Shown here in pieces: positions 1 through 7,153 of a stretch of DNA of 17,123 nt (the stretch's first letter is position 1; each line of letters opens with the position of its first letter). The translations under genes were made by a program, and so were the position numbers. The notes under the pieces are model-generated. The model was not told the DNA's origin. It made no database searches and was given only the letters and a program-made list of their open reading frames with translations. This stretch comes from Candidatus Shapirobacteria bacterium (lineage in GTDB: Bacteria > Patescibacteriota > Microgenomatia > UBA12405). The stretch is from positions 1 to 17,123 of the forward strand of contig QMND01000003.1 in the NCBI GenBank assembly GCA_003647605.1. The letters are read 5' to 3'.

Positions 1-1
1 A

Positions 2-193
2 AAAAGAAAAGGGGTGGCGGGTAAAAGGGTGGAGTTAATTGGGGCGGATAACATAGAGACGAAAAATGAAATAAGCAATAAAAATGGAATGGTGAGTTTT
101 GAAATTGTATCTGACCAAGCAGGTCAATTTAAGTTAACGGCTACAGTTGAAGGAGTGCCTTTAAATCGGGGAGTGACAGTAACTTTTAGATAA
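2..193 (+). CDS. C-terminal fragment of bacterial Ig-like surface protein (5' end outside window)
   Basis: The frame is open from the window edge to TAA at 191-193, giving 63 residues. The visible part is one beta-sandwich repeat with the pattern 'GKRVELIGADN ... NKNGMVSFEIVSDQAGQFKLTATVEG', which is the bacterial Ig-like (Big_1/invasin-type) signature: a new-strand start, an 'xxNGxxxF' turn, and a 'G.(F/Y).(L/V).A' strand. The protein simply ends after the last strand ('VTVTFR'), with no C-terminal anchor or sorting signal visible. The next gene encodes a paralogous domain 32 nt downstream on the same strand, so the two are probably cotranscribed. The domain-level call is fairly safe. The full size, the N-terminus and the partner are unknown. 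Confidence 0.65.
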   Translation, partial: KRKGVAGKRVELIGADNIETKNEISNKNGMVSFEIVSDQAGQFKLTATVEGVPLNRGVTVTFR

Positions 194-225
194 AGTTGTG
201 GATGGATTTGGTAGAATGAGATAGG

Positions 226-642
226 ATGTCGAATAGGAAGTATTTAGCCACTATAATTTTTTTGTTAGTAGCCTTGATAGCTTCTTTGTTTTTAACTTTG
301 AAGACGACAGTTTTTTTTGGTAGGGCTAATAGTACCAATTCTAATCCGGTTTTGTTGGAGAATTCCTATTTGTTTGCTTCACCAATTCAAGCTAAAGCTG
401 GGGGAGATGAAAAAATTAGAATAACGGTGTTTTTGTTGGATAGTCGAGGTTTGGGGGTGTCGGATCAGAAGGTGGATTTAGTAGTTAAGCCAGATTTAGA
501 AATTGAGGAAGTACAGGCCTTGAGTGATGATAATGGTAGGGCAGTGTTTGATATTAGTTCGGGAATGGTGGGGACTTATGAGGTGATGGCTGGATTGGGG
601 GCTAAAAGTTTGGTACAGAGGATTAAAGTGGCTTTTCATTAG
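226..642 (+). CDS. Small membrane-anchored Ig-like (Big_1-type) protein
   Basis: 138 residues. An N-terminal hydrophobic segment (about residues 7-24, preceded by Arg4 and Lys5) acts as a signal anchor or uncleaved signal peptide, so the rest should be extracytoplasmic. Residues about 60-138 form one Ig-like domain: 'GLGVSDQKVDLVV', then 'DDNGRAVFDI' and 'GTYEVMAGLG', matching strand for strand the C-terminal domain of the preceding gene. It is probably a paralogue that arose by tandem duplication. The ATG at 226 has no convincing Shine-Dalgarno; a TAGAAT box lies at 212-217, 8 nt before it. The 3' end overlaps the convergent gene 623-1441 by 20 nt. Such single-Ig proteins usually bind other surface components, but no ligand can be inferred here. 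Confidence 0.7.
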   Translation: MSNRKYLATIIFLLVALIASLFLTLKTTVFFGRANSTNSNPVLLENSYLFASPIQAKAGGDEKIRITVFLLDSRGLGVSDQKVDLVVKPDLEIEEVQALSDDNGRAVFDISSGMVGTYEVMAGLGAKSLVQRIKVAFH

Positions 643-1441
643 GAAGAATAATTAGAGATTGGGGTGTTTGTTTTTGTTGGTAGATGAGATAAATAAATAT
701 AGCTAGAGTGAGAATAAATAAAGGCAAGAGAATGATTAGTAGAGAATATTCTTGCCAGTATATGAAAAAGAGTGATGGTAGAGAGAAGGCTAGAGTGTTA
801 GATTTGGGGCTAGGTCCGAGTTGGGATATGGAGCTGGCGACATATAGGCGGTAGTCAGTGGAATGACTGGTGGGCAGATTAAAACTAAAGTTACCAGTGG
901 AGTCGGTAGCAGAGGAGAGTTTGGGGAGAGAAAAAGCGTGAACCGATTTGGGGAATAGAGGGGCATGATTGTCTTTTTGAAAAAAGAAAATGTTAATAGG
1001 GGTGTTAGGAATGCTTTGACCAGAGGCAATAACGGTTTGATGGGGAGAGAGTTTAGGGGAATTTATGGTTAATGTAGGGGCAATGATAATTGGTCCAATG
1101 TTGGAGTGTTGGTGGAGGGCGGGAGGTGGAGGAATGCAAACTGGTGGACTTTGGCGATGATCTTGGTCAATGGTGGATAAGCAGAGTTCGGAGGGTTTGG
1201 TGGGAAGAATGGTGTTTTTAAATTCGAAGTAACCCAATTTGTTGCTGTAGGTGAGATCAAAGATGCGACTGTTTTTTAGTTCGACACGAGATGAGGGAGA
1301 GGTGTAGCCGAAAATAGTGACAGAAGATTGACCGAGGTGGACAGAGATAGAGACTGATTTGGGTCGAGTTTTGGATTGGTGGAAGGCAAGGATGGGAGAA
1401 GTTGAGTGAAAAAGTAACAAGAAAAAAAACAAGATAAACAT
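623..1441 (-). CDS. Secreted, C-terminally anchored surface protein with Ig/carboxypeptidase-regulatory-like domains
   Basis: 272 residues. The signal peptide (residues 1-19) probably ends 'SPILA'. The first domain (about 28-105) has the pattern 'VTIFGYTSPSSRVEL ... NKLGYFEF' and ends with a conserved 'ELCLSTIDQD ... PPVCIPP' stretch. Its two cysteines could form a disulfide outside the cell. A second domain (about 120-220) has 'TVIASGQSIPNTPINIFF ... TDSTGNFSFNLP', a similar fold. One transmembrane helix lies at about 234-253, followed by a short tail. The topology is therefore outside domain, membrane, short inside tail. It is the last gene of the minus-strand surface cluster, 33 nt after 1475-2485, and may also have its own start-proximal promoter. 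Coding-strand G is rare, so the protein is Pro/Ser/Thr/Asn-rich. The exact function is unknown. Confidence 0.7.
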   Translation of the reverse strand: MFILFFFLLLFHSTSPILAFHQSKTRPKSVSISVHLGQSSVTIFGYTSPSSRVELKNSRIFDLTYSNKLGYFEFKNTILPTKPSELCLSTIDQDHRQSPPVCIPPPPALHQHSNIGPIIIAPTLTINSPKLSPHQTVIASGQSIPNTPINIFFFQKDNHAPLFPKSVHAFSLPKLSSATDSTGNFSFNLPTSHSTDYRLYVASSISQLGPSPKSNTLAFSLPSLFFIYWQEYSLLIILLPLFILTLAIFIYLIYQQKQTPQSLIILPNEKPL

Positions 1442-1447
1442 ATGTTT

Positions 1448-1453
1448 ATGATA
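1448..1453 (-). promoter_or_regulatory. Putative -10 box of the 623-1441 gene
   Basis: TATCAT (read on the - strand) matches the TATAAT consensus at 5 of 6 positions and lies exactly 6 nt before the ATG at 1441, the spacing seen at several other genes here. No good -35 is visible 17 nt upstream. If used, it would give a leaderless mRNA. Confidence 0.3.
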
Positions 1454-1474
1454 CAGGAAAAAAGTGTTGTTTAC

Positions 1475-2485
1475 TTACTTTCTGTCTTTGTATTTTTGTC
1501 TAAGCGCTTGGAGTTTATGGTTAATAAGAGTTTTGTTTTTGGTTGATTTTGGTTTAGTTGGTTTGTGGCGAAGTAGAATAACTAAACTGATTACTAAAGC
1601 CGTGATAGTAAGAATAAGAATGATTAGCCTCCAAGGGATGACCCAGAAAAAAGCGGTGGCTAGGAGAGGTTGGCCATTAGTACCAAAAGTAGTTTGGAGT
1701 TGAGCTTTGTAGCGACCAAAAAGCCATTTTTTATCTAACTTGGTTTGAAAAATTCTGTTGGTTTGGGGAAAGATGTTGGCGGTAGGGAATAAGATGTTGG
1801 CAGTATTGGCTCCAAAAAGGTTGGTAATAGCAATATGTCCAATGGGGGCGATGTGAATGTCTGATGAATTACTGATAGTAGTTAGGATATTAATTGGGCC
1901 GTATTCGGAAAATTTGGGGATAGAAAATTTAGAAACTGATGCTTGTTGGTGGATATCACCGGGGATGGTGATATAAACAATGGTGCCAACACTAGTATTA
2001 ATGGCGGTACCGCTTTGATTGATGACACTTTCGTTTTTAGGGCTGTGAAGAACAACAGCGTAATGTCCACCAGGTAAAGCATCTTTAGGGGCGATGACGG
2101 TCAGTTGGACAGCTTTGGTTTGACCAGCTTTAAGTTTGAATTGACTAGGAGAAACCTGGATCCAAGAAGCTGATGCCCAAGGGTTAGTGGATTGGTCTAG
2201 ACCTTCAATTTGGATTGGAGTGCCTTTATTGTCATTAACAATTAAGTCTTTGATGTTAGTTTGAATGTAACGAGTTGAATTGGATTCATTTCTAATTTTG
2301 ATAGTTTTGGTAATGACTTTATCTGGTTGAACTGTAATTTCAAGACGAGGGGGGATAGCAGTAATAGACAGACTGTTGTCAGCCAAGACAGTAGAATGAA
2401 AAAGGAAAAAGAATGAGAATAAGAATAAGGATAACATCCAGCTTTTTGATTTGATGTTTTTGACAAGGGGGGCAGTGATTTTCAT
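1475..2485 (-). CDS. DUF916/WxL-interacting-protein-like membrane-anchored surface protein (copy 1)
   Basis: 336 residues. The signal peptide covers 1-35 (ends 'STVLA'). The first beta-sandwich (about 38-150) starts 'SITAIPPRLEITVQPDK' and continues with 'KTIKIRNESNSTRYI', the chaperone-like strand pattern of the DUF916/WxL-interacting family. It closes with 'GQTKAVQLTVIAPKDALPGG' and 'HYAVVLHSP'. A second sandwich-like domain spans about 165-280. A transmembrane helix lies at about 287-305, followed by a 31-residue Lys/Arg-rich cytoplasmic tail, the usual anchor layout. In Firmicutes, proteins of this layout hold secreted WxL proteins at the cell surface. Here the gene sits 7 nt downstream of a secreted WxL-like candidate (2493-3959), which fits that role. 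Family membership is by fold pattern and topology, not by a search. Confidence 0.65.
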   Translation of the reverse strand: MKITAPLVKNIKSKSWMLSLFLFSFFFLFHSTVLADNSLSITAIPPRLEITVQPDKVITKTIKIRNESNSTRYIQTNIKDLIVNDNKGTPIQIEGLDQSTNPWASASWIQVSPSQFKLKAGQTKAVQLTVIAPKDALPGGHYAVVLHSPKNESVINQSGTAINTSVGTIVYITIPGDIHQQASVSKFSIPKFSEYGPINILTTISNSSDIHIAPIGHIAITNLFGANTANILFPTANIFPQTNRIFQTKLDKKWLFGRYKAQLQTTFGTNGQPLLATAFFWVIPWRLIILILTITALVISLVILLRHKPTKPKSTKNKTLINHKLQALRQKYKDRK

Positions 2486-2492
2486 TTTTTAT

Positions 2493-3959
2493 TTAAAAGG
2501 TAGCGGTGGCGGTATAAGTTAATGCGTTTTCATAATCGCCAGCTTCTTGGGTAGTACTGATTGCTAAACGGTAACAAATATAAATTCTTTCAGTGGAGGT
2601 GGGGGTAGAAGTATTAGAAAAGAGAGTAGTTGAATTGTCTGTTCCTTGTCCAAAAGGTCTAGCCACAAAAGTACTTCCATCGTCGTAATTAAAAGCAGTA
2701 GAATTAGCATTAACATTTTCAATGGAATAACCAAAACCAGATTCGTCGTTTTCAGTTGACCATTCGGTGGCTGAGGAGGTGGTGCAATCTTCGGAATCGC
2801 AGTCGGTGTCAGGAATGGTTACACCAGTGTTGGTATTTTTTAAACTATTGCTTTCAAAAGCAGTGACGGCGTAACCGTTGGCTGCGTTAGTAACACAAGA
2901 TAAACGATGAGCCAGATCGTTAAAACTAGATAGGTTTATAGAATCAAAAGCAATTGAAGTGGTAGTGGTGTTGTCGGCATTGGTACCTAAAGTGTTACCG
3001 CATCGACTATCGCCAGAGGTGACATTGGTGTTGTCAATAGTGAAAGTGAGAGTAGGATCAACAGTAGCTGTAACTCGAACAGATTCAACTACAGCTACTT
3101 TGCCTTGAGTGCTATCTCGAACAGTTCCACTAGAATCAAGATGTCGAATATAGAATGAATAAACATCAGTTGATCCACTAGCTTGACCCTTGATGTGATT
3201 TGAAGTGGGGCTTGGATTAATTAATTGAGATCCAGTAGATAAAGATCGGCCAACAACCATGGTGTAACCAACTCCGACCACACTAGTAACTCCAGTTCCT
3301 AGAGTACATGAAATGACATGATAAGAAGTACTGTCAATAACGGTAGTGGTTCCGACTCCAGCAGTAGCGCCTAAAGGACAAGAAACATCGGCGGTTTTTA
3401 GTCTAGTTCCTGACCCTGTGGTGGTTGATCCGACATCCATACCAGAATCAAAACCATGTTGATCGGGAATACCGTCGTTGTAGGTTTCGCCACTAGTGGT
3501 GGATGCTTTGATTAAAAACTGAAATACACCAGCGGTAAAATTACTAACGGGAGTGAAATGGACGGTATGAATTGCCGATCGAGTGGCAATAATGGCTTCG
3601 CCGGCAATGATGTTGGCACTGTTTAAACCAGAAGTAATTTGAAATTCGGCGGTATTACCAATATCTTTAACTGTATACAAATCAATAGCGGTCGAGCCAC
3701 TACGACCAATACCAATGACATCGTCAGCAAAAAGGTTAGCGGTGGTGTCGGATGGGTTGTTGGAAGTGCTAGAAATTTTTACTAAAGTATTGGTGGCGCT
3801 GTTACCAGTACCGAGAGTGCCATAGTAAGATAATTGCGATGTAGAAAGAGTGTCTTTGACTGAGCTAAGGTTGGCAGATTGAAGTTGGGTGGGGAAAATA
3901 ACTCTAAGTAGAATGGCTGAAGATAAAATAATGACTAGAAATAAAAAGCGTTTAATCAT
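2493..3959 (-). CDS. Secreted WxL-like surface protein, large
   Basis: 488 residues. A signal peptide (about 1-29) starts 'MIKRFLFLVIILSS'. The body is a Ser/Thr/Gly/Asn-rich, Trp-poor beta protein with repeated 'VGTTTV', 'TGSGT' and 'SGSTDVY' stretches. The C-terminal half contains 'DPTLTFTIDNTNV' followed by Cys pairs (including 'DTDCDSEDCTTS') and ends 'QEAGDYENALTYTATATF'. This tail matches the end of the other secreted protein in the cluster (5672-6421: 'QPAGNYRNNITFTAIPKY'). It is reminiscent of the last strands of WxL domains and is common in Patescibacteria surface proteins. There is no membrane anchor, so it must be held by partners, most plausibly the DUF916-like proteins on either side. 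Its coding strand is less depleted in G than its neighbours. It may be an abundant surface component. Confidence 0.6.
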   Translation of the reverse strand: MIKRFLFLVIILSSAILLRVIFPTQLQSANLSSVKDTLSTSQLSYYGTLGTGNSATNTLVKISSTSNNPSDTTANLFADDVIGIGRSGSTAIDLYTVKDIGNTAEFQITSGLNSANIIAGEAIIATRSAIHTVHFTPVSNFTAGVFQFLIKASTTSGETYNDGIPDQHGFDSGMDVGSTTTGSGTRLKTADVSCPLGATAGVGTTTVIDSTSYHVISCTLGTGVTSVVGVGYTMVVGRSLSTGSQLINPSPTSNHIKGQASGSTDVYSFYIRHLDSSGTVRDSTQGKVAVVESVRVTATVDPTLTFTIDNTNVTSGDSRCGNTLGTNADNTTTTSIAFDSINLSSFNDLAHRLSCVTNAANGYAVTAFESNSLKNTNTGVTIPDTDCDSEDCTTSSATEWSTENDESGFGYSIENVNANSTAFNYDDGSTFVARPFGQGTDNSTTLFSNTSTPTSTERIYICYRLAISTTQEAGDYENALTYTATATF

Positions 3960-3972
3960 AGCTATATATGTA

Positions 3973-4003
3973 TAAATATGACTACTTAAAAGAAATAAGT
4001 CAA
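3973..4003 (-). promoter_or_regulatory. Putative promoter of the 2493-3959 gene
   Basis: On the - strand TTGACT (3998-4003) is followed by an AT-rich -10 region: CATATT at 3975-3980 with a 17 nt spacer, or TATTTA at 3973-3978 with a 19 nt spacer. The ATG is at 3959, so the leader would be very short. The -35 overlaps the end of the upstream gene. This would let the secreted protein be made independently of 4000-4872. Confidence 0.35.
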
Positions 4004-4872
4004 GTTTTAGTTTTGGTTTTTTTGAGTAGGAGATAAATTAAAAAGGAAATGAGAAAGATAAACATAAGAGGTGAGATGGGGAGAACAAAGAATGAGGCGG
4101 TAGTAGGGGAGATTTTGACATTTGAATTTAGTTCTAGATTGACGGTATAAAGGCCGGGCCAAAAAGGAGGGGAGATGGTGCATTGGATGGGTATTGGGTG
4201 AGTGTCTTGTTGGTTAAAGCATTGGATGGGGCGAGACCGGTGAGCTAGATATCGGTGAGGGAATATGGGAATTTGCTGGAAAAGGTGATTGTTTTTAGTG
4301 ATAACTAGCTGACCGTTGGAGTGAAAAAGATAGTTGGATTGGTTTTGGAGGTCTAGGTTGAGGTTGATTTTAGAAAAGAGAATGTCTTTGATTTTAGGAG
4401 TGGTGGAGAAAGAAATTATTTTAGCTTGGTGTTTAATTTGATCAGTGTTAGAAGTGGAGATGAAAAGATGGGAACCGATTTTGGCGGTGGTTTGGGTGGA
4501 GTTGGTGGATGTAGAGTAGGGGTTTTGTTGGTTTAGAAAGAGGGTGAAATAAGATTCTGGTAATCTATTTGGTAGTTGGATCTTGAGAATGAGTTGTTGG
4601 GCTTGGCGAGGAGGGATGGAAAAAGGTTGGTTGAGTTTGATATTGGAATTGAGGAGAGAAAAATGAACAGGAGTGTTGGTTTGAGGTAGATATTGGGGTG
4701 ATTGATTGGTTGAGTTGGGTTGCCATTGTTGAATAGAGGCGGATAAAAAAATGGGAGAGGATGAATTGTTTTGAAGTTGGTAGGTTTGGGTAAGATGTTG
4801 GTTGGGTTTGGCTAGAATTTCGAGTTGGGCTGGAGTGATGGATAAATTAAAAGGCATGGTTAATGATAGCAA
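4000..4872 (-). CDS. DUF916/WxL-interacting-like protein (copy 2), signal peptide apparently lost
   Basis: 290 residues from TTG at 4872. The mature part parallels copy 1: 'NLSITPAQLEILAKPNQ' aligns with its 'SITAIPPRLEITVQPDK', then 'TQTYQLQNNSSSPIFLS', a closing strand set near residues 85-115, a second sandwich, a transmembrane helix at about 268-283 and a 'KKTKTKT' tail. Unlike copy 1 there is no N-terminal signal peptide. The frame stays open upstream to a stop at 4969-4971 but has no ATG, GTG or TTG there. The last few residues upstream ('FHFS') plus 'LLSLTMP' look like the end of a hydrophobic signal core, and immediately beyond them lies a GC-rich repeat element. The gene is therefore probably 5'-truncated, either non-functional or dependent on an unusual start. 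Only 3 Gly occur in the whole protein. Confidence 0.55.
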   Translation of the reverse strand: MLSLTMPFNLSITPAQLEILAKPNQHLTQTYQLQNNSSSPIFLSASIQQWQPNSTNQSPQYLPQTNTPVHFSLLNSNIKLNQPFSIPPRQAQQLILKIQLPNRLPESYFTLFLNQQNPYSTSTNSTQTTAKIGSHLFISTSNTDQIKHQAKIISFSTTPKIKDILFSKINLNLDLQNQSNYLFHSNGQLVITKNNHLFQQIPIFPHRYLAHRSRPIQCFNQQDTHPIPIQCTISPPFWPGLYTVNLELNSNVKISPTTASFFVLPISPLMFIFLISFLIYLLLKKTKTKT

Positions 4873-4885
4873 AGAAAAATGGAAG

Positions 4886-5000
4886 TCATTGCGAGGGGCC
4901 TGCCATACGGCAGGTAAACTTCGCGACGTGGCAACCTGCCTGCCGGCAGGCAGGCCTGCCCGCAGTGCCTACAGATCACAGCTGTTGCAGGCGGGTTCCG
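4886..5000. repeat. GC-rich nested palindromic interspersed repeat
   Basis: A sharply GC-rich island in AT-rich DNA. It begins TCATTGCGAGG and contains CGCGACGTGGCAA, the two halves of a widespread bacterial interspersed palindromic repeat usually written as TCATTGCGAG...CGTGGCAAT. Nested inside are CCTGCC-ATAC-GGCAGG (4899-4914) and a perfect 20-nt palindrome CCTGCCTGCCGGCAGGCAGG (4935-4954). ACAGCTGT (4978-4985) and an imperfect CCCGC...GCGGG pair lie to the right. No transposase is encoded, so it would be a non-autonomous, MITE/REP-like element. The right boundary is approximate. It lies between the hydrolase and the truncated 4000-4872 gene. Confidence 0.65.
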
Positions 5001-5046
5001 TTGGAGGTGTAAAAAGTGGTTGGGGTGGGATAGATATTAAGTTTGT

Positions 5047-5052
5047 TAAAAT
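5047..5052 (+). promoter_or_regulatory. Putative -10 box of the alpha/beta hydrolase gene
   Basis: TAAAAT sits 5 nt (GGGGG) before the ATG at 5058. This supports 5058 over the in-frame TTG at 5043, which lies upstream of the box. No clear -35 is visible. Confidence 0.3.
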
Positions 5053-5057
5053 GGGGG

Positions 5058-5675
5058 ATGAAGAAAAACCAGTTGATTTTGATAAAAGGTGGTAGTGTTT
5101 TTGCTAGTAAAGAGGATTTTTATAATTATTTAAGGCAGGTGGAATACAATCCATATAAAAAAAGAAAGAAGTGGTCTGAGTGGCTAAAAAATGAGTTGTG
5201 TGAAAGTTTTGATTTTTTTGAACCGTTAATGCCCAACAAGAGATGGGCTGATTATGAAGCTTGGAAGATCTGGTTTGACAGGGTTTTGGAATTTGTTGAC
5301 AAAGGTGTGTCTTCGAAACTGGTTTTAGCTGGACAGTCGTTGGGGGCTGGTTTTTTGCTTAAACATTTGAGTCAAAATAATCTGTTAAAAAAAGTGGATC
5401 AGCTACATTTGGTATCGACAGCTTACAAAGATAACGACAAAACTGGTGAGAAAATTGGTAATTTTGAGGTTGATTTGACTAAGTTGGAGGAAGTAGAGAG
5501 ACAGGTTAAACAGATATTTATGTATCATTCTAAAGACGATAAAACTGTGCCTTTTGAAGATGGTTTGTATTTGAAAAAATATTTCAAAAAGGTAGAATTT
5601 TTGGAGTTTGAAGATAGGGGGCATTTTTCTCAGGCAATTTTTCTAGAGTTGTTGGAGGAGATAAAGCGTGTCTAG
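5058..5675 (+). CDS. RBBP9/YdeN-type alpha/beta hydrolase
   Basis: 205 residues from ATG 5058; an in-frame TTG at 5043 would add only five residues. The protein opens like a small serine hydrolase: strand 'QLILIKGG', which replaces the usual 'HG' oxyanion motif with 'KG', then 'EDFYNYL'. The nucleophile elbow is 'LAGQSLGAG' with Ser94, the acid is Asp160 or Asp161 in 'MYHSKDDKTVPF', and the base is His189 in 'EDRGHFSQ'. The triad is thus complete and in the right order. Proteins of this family are cytoplasmic carboxylesterase-like hydrolases with poorly known substrates, and there is no signal peptide here. The gene stands alone on the + strand within a minus-strand surface cluster, next to a repeat element. 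Its stop overlaps the stop of 5672-6421 within a shared CTAG. Confidence 0.75.
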   Translation: MKKNQLILIKGGSVFASKEDFYNYLRQVEYNPYKKRKKWSEWLKNELCESFDFFEPLMPNKRWADYEAWKIWFDRVLEFVDKGVSSKLVLAGQSLGAGFLLKHLSQNNLLKKVDQLHLVSTAYKDNDKTGEKIGNFEVDLTKLEEVERQVKQIFMYHSKDDKTVPFEDGLYLKKYFKKVEFLEFEDRGHFSQAIFLELLEEIKRV

Positions 5676-6421
5676 TATTTGGGGATAGCGGTGAAGGTGA
5701 TATTGTTGCGATAGTTGCCGGCTGGTTGGGTGGCGGATATGTTGACTTTATAAGTAATTCTAGCCGAACGGTCTTTAACATCATTGTCTTCTTCCATAAT
5801 AATTTGAGCTTTTTCTGAATTGGAATAATTAGCAAATTGGCGGAAATACGAAGAATCGGCGAAAAATTGGGAAGTGCCAACTCCAGTAGCTACCTGACTA
5901 GAGTTAATTCCCATAGCGCTTAAGCCAAAACCGTAGGTGGTGGCTTGAGTCCAAGTATCAGAAGCGGATTCGGAGCAGGTGCCGTTGTCGCCTAGAGTGT
6001 CGGAGATTTGGTGGGAAGCGTCGATTTGTAGAGGGTGATTTTCATGGGTGTAGATTTGATAACCGTTACCATAGGGAGTGGTGATGGTGATAATGTTAGT
6101 GTCGGTAGTGGCTATCCCAGCTACTAAAGTGCCAAAATCTATATCTAAATCATCGATAGCGAAGGCAAAGGTGTTGAAGGTGTCATGAATGTATTGAAAA
6201 CCTGATTTAACAATGAAACCAGCCGAGTCATATTGACCAGGAGCGTTTTGGCCGACAGTGTCGGTTAGTTTGTAGTTGATTGATGATTTACGACCGCCTG
6301 TCATATTAAAATTTCCCCAGTTGATGCGGTAGGAATTGGAGGAAAAAGATTGGGCTAGAATGGGGGGGGTGATGAATAAGCCGAAGATTAGAATTAAAAA
6401 AAAGTTTTTATTGAAGGACAT
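5672..6421 (-). CDS. Secreted WxL-like surface protein, small
   Basis: 249 residues from ATG 6421. A longer reading from 6601 is rejected because its extra 60 residues overlap the neighbouring gene and the signal peptide starts at 6421. The signal peptide is 1-23 ('PPILA'). The mature N-terminus has 'SYRINWGNFNMTGG' and 'YKLTDTVGQNAPGQYDS', then 'GFIVKSGFQYIH', a motif set I associate with Patescibacteria surface proteins. 'DDLDIDFGTLVAG' follows. The protein ends 'SATQPAGNYRNNITFTAIPKY', homologous to the end of 2493-3959. It has a single Cys ('NGTCSES') and no anchor. It lies 37 nt downstream of the six-helix membrane gene. The likely role is an extracellular component bound by DUF916-like partners, by analogy with WxL proteins. 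Confidence 0.6.
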   Translation of the reverse strand: MSFNKNFFLILIFGLFITPPILAQSFSSNSYRINWGNFNMTGGRKSSINYKLTDTVGQNAPGQYDSAGFIVKSGFQYIHDTFNTFAFAIDDLDIDFGTLVAGIATTDTNIITITTPYGNGYQIYTHENHPLQIDASHQISDTLGDNGTCSESASDTWTQATTYGFGLSAMGINSSQVATGVGTSQFFADSSYFRQFANYSNSEKAQIIMEEDNDVKDRSARITYKVNISATQPAGNYRNNITFTAIPKY

Positions 6422-6458
6422 GATAGTTATATGATAAAGGAAATTTGGAAAAAGTTGT

Positions 6459-7130
6459 TTAGTCGGTTTGTTGGTCGATTTGGCGGGTAAGTTTGGCGGT
6501 TGATTTAGACAGGGATTTGAGTCGTCTTTTGATTTTTTTAAGAAGTTGAATAGATGATTGGGGTAGTTGGGGTTGAGATAGAAGAATAGAAAGAGAGTCA
6601 TTGATGGAACTTATTCTGGTTTTGAAGATGGTGGAATACCAAAGAAAAATACTGGTTTCATCAGTGGTGACATCTTGGTTGGTTTTTTGGAGTTGTTTTT
6701 GTTGTTGGCTAATGAAATAGGAAAGAGGGCTAATGAATAAAAGGGAAATTAGAGGTAAGACGGATTGGTTAGAATTTAGGGACTGGGATAAAAAGATAAT
6801 CAACACTAGAGAATAGGCTAGAGTTAGAGGTGGTGGGTTTTGAAAGGCGATGGTAAAAAGTAGAAAATAGACTAGAAAAAAAGCAGGGGAATTGAGACCG
6901 TTAGTGTTGAAAATGATTAGGTTGATAATAAAAGAAATTAGGATGATGAACGATTGGTTGTTTTTGTTAAAGAGTTGTTGATGGTGGTATAGAGATAGGA
7001 AGAGAAAAATAGTAGTGAAAATGGCAATGATTTGAATGGTGTAAATTTGAAAAGGGGAGATGGAGAAGATGTAGGAAAGGATGGTGGATAATGACAAGAA
7101 AAATAGTTGAAACATAATTGATGATAGCAT
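6459..7130 (-). CDS. Six-helix membrane protein with degenerate kinase-like cytoplasmic tail
   Basis: 223 residues. About six hydrophobic helices (roughly 5-24, 29-48, 59-76, 82-97, 101-116 and 122-140) are followed by a soluble segment 141-223. The soluble part contains 'FKTRISSINDSLSILLSQ', then a basic helical stretch ('LLKKIKRRLKSLSKSTAKL'). The first motif loosely resembles the helix of histidine-kinase dimerisation domains ('LRTPLTSI'), but the phospho-accepting His is missing and no ATPase domain follows. A signalling role is therefore only a suggestion; a remnant or scaffold is equally possible. The ATG at 7130 has no Shine-Dalgarno, and an ATG at 7115 would also work. It is the first gene of the minus-strand cluster and is divergent from comEA, with 23 nt between them. 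Confidence 0.5.
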   Translation of the reverse strand: MLSSIMFQLFFLSLSTILSYIFSISPFQIYTIQIIAIFTTIFLFLSLYHHQQLFNKNNQSFIILISFIINLIIFNTNGLNSPAFFLVYFLLFTIAFQNPPPLTLAYSLVLIIFLSQSLNSNQSVLPLISLLFISPLSYFISQQQKQLQKTNQDVTTDETSIFLWYSTIFKTRISSINDSLSILLSQPQLPQSSIQLLKKIKRRLKSLSKSTAKLTRQIDQQTD

Positions 7131-7153
7131 GAAGGGAAATGTTAAGATGAAGT

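Noticed and set aside
4802..5095. 97-codon + strand frame through the repeat element
   Set aside because: It is antisense to the start of 4000-4872, is made largely of the palindromic repeat, and overlaps the hydrolase start; no domain is visible.
6422..6601. Upstream extension giving a 309-residue form of the 5672-6421 protein
   Set aside because: The extra 60 residues overlap the membrane-protein gene (6459-7130) and would put a charged stretch before a clear signal peptide that begins at 6421.
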